A DNA stretch of 11,304 nt from NCBI GenBank assembly GCA_043749225.1, contig JAYVEP010000146.1, positions 1 to 11,304 of the forward strand, in the 5' to 3' direction. The position numbers and the translations under genes are program-made. Of the stretch, positions 1 through 4,873 are shown one piece after another (the stretch's first letter is position 1; each line of letters begins with the position of its first letter). The notes below the pieces were generated by a model. That model had not been told where the DNA came from and searched no databases. It was given only the letters and a program-made list of their open reading frames with translations. The stretch comes from JANXUC01 sp043749225 (GTDB lineage: Bacteria; Acidobacteriota; Terriglobia; Terriglobales; Acidobacteriaceae).

Positions 1-581
1 GCCCGGCGGAGTTCCTCGCGCGAAGCTTCGTCGATGCGCTCGGCTTCCAGCAAACTGCCTAACTGGCCCCCCAGAATTGCGGCTTTGGCAATGGAATCCT
101 CTTCAAAACGCTCAGGGTCTTCCGCGCTGAGGAGAACCAGCGCCCCAGCAACTTCTCCGAAGAGAAGAAAGGGAGCGACCAAGACGGAACGCGCGCCCAG
201 GCGGTCGGCAAAGGCGTCGCGGGCAGTATGGTCGGAAGAGATATCGTCCTGCGAATCGACGTGGCTCCAAGCCAGTGCCTGACGGGTGCGGAGGGCACTT
301 CCGATGAACGCAACCTGGTCACAGGACAGACGCAAGTCGCGAAACGACTGCGCACCGGGGCCGTCCGCCTCCAGTCCGATGAGGTTCCCCGCAGCTTCGC
401 GCCGCCAGATATAAGCGCCGGTGGCTCCGAAGAACTCACGGCTGGCGCGGCAAATCAGGCGTAGCAGGAGCGCCCCGTGCTCAACCTTGGCGGCAGTGGA
501 AATAGAAACCAGCAGCCGCTGGAAGCCCTCGTCGGGAATGCCAGTTCTATTTTGAGACACGGTCGGATTTCCAAGCTGCAT
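1..581 (-). CDS. GAF-domain protein, partial (N-terminal 193 residues)
   Basis: This reading frame starts at an ATG at 581 and stays open to the left edge, so the 3' part of the gene is missing. The visible 193 residues begin MQLGNPTVSQ. They contain one GAF-like sensor fold at about residues 20-178: a helix with EHGALLLRLICRAS, then FGATGAYIWRRE, an AFIGSALRTRQAL segment, and a strand pair ending RSVLVAPFLLFGEVAGALVLLS. It then enters a charged helix (LLEAERIDEASREELRR) that looks like a linker to an output domain outside the window. GAF domains bind small ligands or mediate dimerisation in signalling proteins. There is no signal peptide or membrane segment, so it is probably cytoplasmic. 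The Shine-Dalgarno sequence before the ATG is poor (only CAGG directly upstream), so the start is less sure than the frame. It is divergent from the che operon. Output type unknown. Confidence 0.8.
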   Translation of the reverse strand, partial: MQLGNPTVSQNRTGIPDEGFQRLLVSISTAAKVEHGALLLRLICRASREFFGATGAYIWRREAAGNLIGLEADGPGAQSFRDLRLSCDQVAFIGSALRTRQALAWSHVDSQDDISSDHTARDAFADRLGARSVLVAPFLLFGEVAGALVLLSAEDPERFEEDSIAKAAILGGQLGSLLEAERIDEASREELRR

Positions 582-800
582 ACCTGAATGAGGCCAAGCC
601 TTGTAAAAACTAGGAGATACAAGCAAACGTAGCCTTTCATCTCAATTTGAGTCAAGGGGAATTCAGGAGCGGGTGTCAAGGTGTGAAACCCCTTGCTGCA
701 CATCCGAATGGGAGGGGCGGCAGTAGGGAAAGATGCGCGCCGGGGCGGAGAGGAGGGAGCAAGGGAATATCGCGACCCGAGATCCGGATTGCGTGGAAAG

Positions 801-816
801 GGTGACGAAGGTCACC
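801..816. repeat. Perfect inverted repeat GGTGAC-GAAG-GTCACC
   Basis: Six-base arms flank a four-base spacer just upstream of the candidate promoter block of the che operon. It may be a dimeric repressor or activator operator, or a short hairpin if transcribed. The symmetry is seen directly; the function is inferred. Confidence 0.4.
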
Positions 817-825
817 AGGAGGGCG

Positions 826-846
826 TTGACTGGCATGCAGTAAGCC
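826..846 (+). promoter_or_regulatory. Candidate che operon promoter (sigma-54-like, or TTGACT -35)
   Basis: Bases 831-846 read TGGCATGCAGTAAGCC. Compared with the sigma-54 consensus TGGCACG-N4-TTGCW, the -24 half matches well and the essential GG (832-833) and GC (844-845) are 12 bases apart as required. The -12 half, however, is AAGCC rather than TTGCW. The same block contains TTGACT at 826-831, a fair sigma-70 -35 box, with only a poor -10 (TCATTT at 849-854). Both readings are weak, and either would give an untranslated leader of roughly 100 bases before the first gene. Confidence 0.22.
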
Positions 847-882
847 TTTCATTTACAGCAGCTTACGTGTCTACACCAAGGT

Positions 883-919
883 AACTTGAGTTTTTGGATT
901 CCAAGGGATGAACTTGAGT
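883..919 (+). repeat. Direct repeat AACTTGAGT x2 in che leader
   Basis: The 9-mer AACTTGAGT occurs at 883-891 and again at 911-919, starting 28 bases apart. Between the copies lies the palindrome TTGGA-T-TCCAA (894-904). A related TTGAGTCAAGG sits at 647-657 near the divergent GAF gene. Such spaced repeats could be sites for a regulator of both transcription units. The repetition is seen; a role is inference. Confidence 0.35.
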
Positions 920-962
920 CTAGTCAGGCAGTTCCCATCTCTGTGGAGAGGCTCTTTAACCT

Positions 963-1313
963 ATGATACGCCGCCAGTTGACGTCTGGTTTTCGAACCCT
1001 TTGTGTCTCGATCTTGACCTTCGTAATGTGCCTGCAGCTGGGAATGGCACAGAAACCGCAAGGGGAATTGACCCGGAAGGTGAAATCACAAGTGTCGCCC
1101 CTGTATCCGGAGCTGGCGCGCCGGATGAATGTGAGAGGTTCGGTGAAGTTGCTGGTCACGGTGGGGGCAAACGGAAGCGTGAAATCGACGAAGGTAGTGG
1201 GCGGACATCCGCTGCTGGTCACGGCTTCCGAAGATGCGATCCGGCGCTGGAAGTTCGAGTCGGCGGCCGAGGAGAGCACGGGCGTCATCGAGTTTAACTT
1301 CTCCAACAACTAG
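963..1313 (+). CDS. Secreted stand-alone TonB C-terminal domain protein
   Basis: A 116-residue protein. Residues 1-29 form a signal peptide or signal anchor: basic MIRRQ, a hydrophobic core at about 13-27, and a possible cleavage site after LGMA. Residues 40-114 fit the TonB C-terminal fold (TonB_C family): the SPLYPELARR start with the family's YP pair (48-49), RGSVKLLVTVGANGSV, and the late AIRRWKFE helix and strand. Classical TonB has an N-terminal anchor that meets ExbB/ExbD and a long proline-rich spacer reaching outer-membrane receptors; here the spacer is absent. It is therefore probably a periplasmic TonB-like binding module, not a working energy transducer. The start is supported by GGAGAGG at 945-951. 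It is the first gene of the operon, 24 bases before the receptor gene, so it may modulate or assist that receptor. The family call is fairly sure; the role is unknown. Confidence 0.85.
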   Translation: MIRRQLTSGFRTLCVSILTFVMCLQLGMAQKPQGELTRKVKSQVSPLYPELARRMNVRGSVKLLVTVGANGSVKSTKVVGGHPLLVTASEDAIRRWKFESAAEESTGVIEFNFSNN

Positions 1314-1337
1314 CTGAGCAGACAAGGAACACACGCA

Positions 1338-3329
1338 ATGACGATGAGCATCCGCAAAAGGCTGTATAGGAGCTTCGGCGCGATTCTAGCGACCGTTGTC
1401 ATTCTTTTTATTGTGAACGTGGTTGCATTGCGGCGGGAGCATACGGCACGAGCGGCGGCGGCGCGTTCGGAGCAGGCATCGGCGGCGTCCAGCGAGTTGC
1501 GGTCGCAGATGATGCAGAACCGACTCTCTTTGAACAGCTACCTGTTGAGCGGAGACGGGCGCGAGCTCGAAAAGATGAGTGACGGCATCCGCCAGGTTGG
1601 AAGCAAGGTGGAGATTGCCAAGGAACTGGCCGGTTCCGACCAGCAAAAAATGGCGCTGGATAAGGTTTTGTCTCTGGAGCAGGCCTGGGCTACCGATTTT
1701 GCGGCGACGCTGGCGGCAAAGCGCAAAGATGTGGATTCCGGCAATGTCACAGTTTCCGAGCTACAGATTTTTTATCTGCAAAAAGATCCTGCGAGCTGGC
1801 TGAAGAACTCGACGGAATATCTGGACGTGGCGGACCGGGAAACCAAGAAGATTATCGATGAGCGTCGCAATTCGGACGAGGCTATGGCGGCCTGGGTCGT
1901 TCTGATCGCACTGGCCAGCACCTTGCTGGCAATCGGGTTTGGTGTCTGGGTCGCCTATCGCACAGCCGAAGCGGTGACTGGCCCGCTGTACAGGCTGATG
2001 GCGGCGGCACAGCAGATCGCGGAAACCGGCGATTTGCAGCAAAAGACTGAGATACGGCAGGAAGACGAAGTTGGACAACTGGCGCAATCCTTCGACCAGA
2101 TGGTGGGATATCTGGGCGAAATGGCCACGGTCTCGCGGGAAATTGCGGGTGGTAATTTGACCGTGGATGTAACGCCGCGCTCGGCGAAAGACACGCTCGG
2201 CCAGGGCTTCCTTAGCATGGTGGAGGGGCTGCATGAGATGGTCCGGAGCGTGCGCGATGCGGCTTCGCAGGTGGCCAGCGGATCGTCGCAAGTGGCGTCG
2301 GCTTCGGATGAATCGGCCAAGATCAGTCTGGAGGCTTCGGGCGCGATTGACGAAGTGACCAGCACCATGCACGAGATGAGCGTGAACGTGCAAAACATGG
2401 TCCAGAGCACGCAGACGCAGGCGTCAAGTGTGAGCGAGACTTCGGCGTCGATCGACCAGATGGTGGCGTCGATCCAGCGGGTAGCCGATACGGCCAAAGT
2501 TCTGCTGGATATTTCCAACCGTTCGCGCGAGGAAGTGCATAGCGGAATCACCACGATGGATAAGGCCACGGATGGCCTGAACCGCATCAATCGGACGATT
2601 CACGAATCGGGAGAAATCATAGGTGCTCTGGGTCAGCGTGCCGATGATATTGGAAGAATTGTGGAAGTGATCGACGACCTGGCGGAGCAGACGAACTTGC
2701 TGGCCTTGAACGCCGCCATTGAAGCCGCGCGCGCCGGAGAGCATGGACTCGGATTTGCGGTGGTGGCCGATGAAGTGCGCAAGCTCGCGGAAAAGTCGGC
2801 ACAATCGACCAAGGAAATCTCCGAGCTCATTAACAGCATTCAGAAGGAAGCGCGTAAGGCGGTTGAAAACATGGAACGCAGCACCGGAATCGTCAACGAA
2901 GGCTTGACGCACGGGGAAGAGCTGAGCACGGCGTTGCGGAAGATTTCGAACGTGGTCACGGAGGTTTACAAGTTCGCGCAGGAAATCGGTGCAGCTACCA
3001 ACGAACAATCGCATGGCTCGTCGCAGATTGCGCGGGCGACTTCCCGACTGAACGAACTGACGCACGAAATCAGTTCCGCGGTCGAGGAGCAGGCTTCCGG
3101 TTCGCAAGCCGTAGTTCGAGCCATGGAACGCATGCGGGAGTTGACGCAGCAGTCCACGTCGGGTTCGTCGGAATTGGCGGCCTCGGCGGAACAGATGTCG
3201 AAGATGTCTCGCGACTTGCTGGAATCGATGGATCGCTTCCGTCTGGACGAAGAAGTTTCCAACTACAAGCAGGACGGACGGCGCGGCAACCGCGAACATC
3301 GTGCGGCAGCTGCGAGCGGACGGCACTAG
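1338..3329 (+). CDS. mcp: Methyl-accepting chemotaxis protein (two TM, double HAMP)
   Basis: A 663-residue inner-membrane chemoreceptor. TM1 is at about residues 13-31 and TM2 at about 183-207. The roughly 150-residue periplasmic region between them is helical, resembling CHASE3 or four-helix-bundle sensors, and its ligand is not predictable. A HAMP domain (about 208-260) is followed by a second HAMP-like unit (about 261-305, REIAGGNLTVDV then DTLGQGFLSMVEGL). The rest is the long antiparallel coiled coil that binds CheA/CheW. Its hairpin tip is at about 440-495 (EQTNLLALNAAIEAARAGE, then FAVVADEVRKLAEKSA). The tip is canonical except that the usual GRGF is GLGF. Each arm is about 22-24 heptads, longer than E. 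coli receptors and suggestive of a 40H/44H class. Glutamine/glutamate pairs in the arms are candidate methylation sites for CheR/CheB. There is no C-terminal CheR-tethering pentapeptide; the end is a basic, Ala-rich tail. Ribosome binding site AAGGAA at 1324-1329. Confidence 0.96.
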   Translation: MTMSIRKRLYRSFGAILATVVILFIVNVVALRREHTARAAAARSEQASAASSELRSQMMQNRLSLNSYLLSGDGRELEKMSDGIRQVGSKVEIAKELAGSDQQKMALDKVLSLEQAWATDFAATLAAKRKDVDSGNVTVSELQIFYLQKDPASWLKNSTEYLDVADRETKKIIDERRNSDEAMAAWVVLIALASTLLAIGFGVWVAYRTAEAVTGPLYRLMAAAQQIAETGDLQQKTEIRQEDEVGQLAQSFDQMVGYLGEMATVSREIAGGNLTVDVTPRSAKDTLGQGFLSMVEGLHEMVRSVRDAASQVASGSSQVASASDESAKISLEASGAIDEVTSTMHEMSVNVQNMVQSTQTQASSVSETSASIDQMVASIQRVADTAKVLLDISNRSREEVHSGITTMDKATDGLNRINRTIHESGEIIGALGQRADDIGRIVEVIDDLAEQTNLLALNAAIEAARAGEHGLGFAVVADEVRKLAEKSAQSTKEISELINSIQKEARKAVENMERSTGIVNEGLTHGEELSTALRKISNVVTEVYKFAQEIGAATNEQSHGSSQIARATSRLNELTHEISSAVEEQASGSQAVVRAMERMRELTQQSTSGSSELAASAEQMSKMSRDLLESMDRFRLDEEVSNYKQDGRRGNREHRAAAASGRH

Positions 3330-3360
3330 CTCGGGAACTCTTTAGGCTACGGCGACCCTT

Positions 3361-3951
3361 ATGGAGAAAGAGCTTCACATTGTCGGTTTCCGCATAGGCC
3401 GTGAAACATACGGCGTCCCCATTCATTTGATTCTGGAGATCGTGCGGGTGCCGGAGATAACGGCCGTGCCGGATGCTCCGGAATATATCGAGGGCGTGAT
3501 CAATCTGCGCGGCAAGATCGTTTCCATCATGGACCTGCGCAAACGCTTTGGAGAGAAGCAGATCACGTCGGGACGGCACAATCGAATTCTGGTGATGGAA
3601 GTCCAGGGCAGGCTGGCGGGACTGATCGTGGATGGCGCGTCGGAAGTGATGAAGATTCCAGGCAGTGAGGTCGAGCCTCCACCGGCGGTTTTCTCGGAGA
3701 GTGGATTGCAGTGTGTGACGGGCGTCGCGAAGCATGGCGGACGCCTGGTGGTATTGCTCGATATGGCCAAACTGCTGCAGCGGGAAGTGAAGGGACTCCA
3801 GAGCAGCGCGGCGCCGGGTGCAGCGGTTGCGCCGGGCAGTGCGGCTGCCGCTGCAATTGGCGGTTCCATCTCCACTCCAATTCCGGGTCCAATTCCGGGC
3901 GACCCAGCGGCACCAGCGCGAAGAGCGCTGGCCGCGAAGGCGAAAGGTTAA
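3361..3951 (+). CDS. cheW: CheW adaptor with Ala/Pro-rich C-terminal tail
   Basis: A 196-residue cytoplasmic coupling protein that links receptors to CheA. Residues 1-142 form the CheW SH3-like fold: FRIGRETYGVPIHLILEIVR near the start, YIEGVINLRGKIVSIMDLRKRFG at 42-64 with the family's NLRG motif, and AGLIVDGASEVMKI at 86-99. Residues 145-196 form an extra tail rich in Ala, Gly and Pro (including PIPGPIPG) ending in basic residues. Typical CheW proteins of about 150-170 residues lack it. The gene starts 31 bases after the receptor stop and has no strong Shine-Dalgarno (only TTTAGG about 15 bases upstream). It is the first adaptor in the canonical order mcp-cheW-cheR-cheA. The fold is certain; the tail's function is unknown. 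Confidence 0.95.
   Translation: MEKELHIVGFRIGRETYGVPIHLILEIVRVPEITAVPDAPEYIEGVINLRGKIVSIMDLRKRFGEKQITSGRHNRILVMEVQGRLAGLIVDGASEVMKIPGSEVEPPPAVFSESGLQCVTGVAKHGGRLVVLLDMAKLLQREVKGLQSSAAPGAAVAPGSAAAAAIGGSISTPIPGPIPGDPAAPARRALAAKAKG
3876..3899 (+). repeat. 12-bp tandem repeat in the cheW tail
   Basis: TCCAATTCCGGG occurs twice in tandem (3876-3887, 3888-3899), in frame, and encodes PIPGPIPG. It suggests that the low-complexity tail grew by repeat slippage, so its length may vary between strains. Confidence 0.75.
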
Positions 3952-3964
3952 CGCAGGAAAGCGC

Positions 3965-4873
3965 ATGAGTTCAACCGCGGCGGCACCCGCCCCACTGACC
4001 GAGTCGGATCTGAAGCTGTTGCAGGCGCTCATTTACCGTGAGTGCGGCATGCACTTCGACGAGCGCCGCACGGCGTTTCTGACCGACCGGCTGCAGCGCC
4101 GTCTTAAGGAATCCCAGTTAGGTTCCTTCTACAGCTATTACCGGCACTTGACCGGCGAACAGGGCAAAGAAGAACTGGCGCTCCTGCTGGAAAACCTGAC
4201 CGTCAACGAGACCAGCTTCTTCCGTAATCGGGCACAGTTGGATCTGTTCCAGAAACACATCTTAGACGAAACGCTGCAACGCAAAGCGGCCTCCGGTGAC
4301 TACACTCTCCGTATTTGGAGCGCTGGCTGTTCTACCGGGCAGGAGCCTTACACGCTGGCCATGATGGTGTGCGACTCCTTGACGACTTTCAATTTACGTT
4401 TTCCGCCGCCCACACGATTTCAATCGACGCGATCCCTCTTGCCTTCGCCGTGGCGGGTGGAAATTCTGGCTTCGGACCTGAACTACAAAGTTCTTCGCGC
4501 AGCGCAGGAAGGCTCCTATAACGAGGCTCAGATGGCGCCTGTCGACTATGCCTGCCGTTTGCGATATTTCGATAAGGTCGGCGATCGCTATGCCATTCGC
4601 GCGCCCTTGAAAGAGCTGGTACATTTTGACTTTTTCAATCTGAAGACGGAATTCGTGCCGCAACGCAACGACTTCATTTTTTGCCGGAATGTGATGATGT
4701 ACTTCGACCAGGCCGAGCAGAAGCGGTTGGTGGAGAAGTTCTATAGCTGCCTGAATCCGGGTGGCCACGTGTTTGTCGGTCATGCGGAAAGTCTGCTGGG
4801 CCTGACTACTAAATTCACCATGGTGCATCGCGACAGCGGAACCGCTTACCGGCGCGTCGAGGTGGAACTGTGA
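3965..4873 (+). CDS. cheR: CheR chemoreceptor methyltransferase
   Basis: A 302-residue cytoplasmic enzyme that transfers methyl groups from S-adenosylmethionine to receptor glutamates, raising kinase activity during adaptation. The N-terminal helical domain (about 10-90) ends in NETSFFR (81-87). The catalytic Rossmann domain shows RIWSAGCSTGQEPYTLAMM (116-134, SAM binding; the usual GEEP is GQEP), ASDLN (169-173), FIFCRNVMMYFD (237-248) and GGHVFVGHAESL (266-277). Between the SAM-binding helix and the next strand lies an extra segment of about 20 residues (about 139-161, rich in Pro, Arg and Ser) that E. coli CheR lacks. The start at 3965 is chosen because AGGAAA (3955-3960) lies just upstream and the family's N-terminus begins here; the frame is open further upstream but overlaps cheW. 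The stop overlaps the cheA GTG. Confidence 0.96.
   Translation: MSSTAAAPAPLTESDLKLLQALIYRECGMHFDERRTAFLTDRLQRRLKESQLGSFYSYYRHLTGEQGKEELALLLENLTVNETSFFRNRAQLDLFQKHILDETLQRKAASGDYTLRIWSAGCSTGQEPYTLAMMVCDSLTTFNLRFPPPTRFQSTRSLLPSPWRVEILASDLNYKVLRAAQEGSYNEAQMAPVDYACRLRYFDKVGDRYAIRAPLKELVHFDFFNLKTEFVPQRNDFIFCRNVMMYFDQAEQKRLVEKFYSCLNPGGHVFVGHAESLLGLTTKFTMVHRDSGTAYRRVEVEL
4859..4873 (+). promoter_or_regulatory. cheA ribosome binding site and GTGA overlap with cheR
   Basis: GAGGTGG (4859-4865) lies inside the end of cheR, a few bases before the GTG start at 4870-4872. The cheR stop TGA is 4871-4873. The arrangement favours reinitiation by ribosomes finishing cheR. Confidence 0.7.

Larger units (their letters stand above)
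582..962. promoter_or_regulatory. Divergent intergenic region between GAF gene and che operon
   Basis: I see no credible coding sequence in these 381 bases. They must hold the promoters of both the leftward GAF gene and the rightward tonB-mcp-che operon. Visible elements are a CTCAA-T-TTGAG near-palindrome at 641-651, a purine-rich stretch at about 747-769, a GGTGAC/GTCACC hairpin at 801-816, a TTGACT and sigma-54-like block at 826-846, a TTGGA-T-TCCAA palindrome at 894-904 and two AACTTGAGT direct repeats. For the GAF gene a minus-strand TTGACT at 655-650 is a possible -35 box, but its -10 partner is weak. A GGAGAGG at 945-951 is the likely ribosome binding site of the first operon gene. Confidence 0.6.

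Noticed and set aside
59..439. Minus-strand open frame of 126 codons at the left end
   Set aside because: It is out of frame with the GAF-domain frame, which is continuous over 193 codons and shows domain features.
582..962. Sigma-28 flagellar/chemotaxis promoter
   Set aside because: I found no TAAA plus GCCGATAA-like pair with proper spacing before the operon.
2424..3326. Minus-strand open frame of 300 codons inside mcp
   Set aside because: It lies antisense to a clear receptor gene. Its translation is rich in Arg and His with no domain, typical of a shadow frame of GC-rich coding DNA.
3818..3964. Upstream extension of cheR to 3818
   Set aside because: The extra 49 residues are Arg-rich, overlap the cheW tail and lack family similarity; the ribosome binding site favours 3965.
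3070..4032. Minus-strand open frame of 320 codons across mcp, cheW and cheR
   Set aside because: It spans three confidently assigned genes on the other strand, with Arg-rich, domain-free translation.
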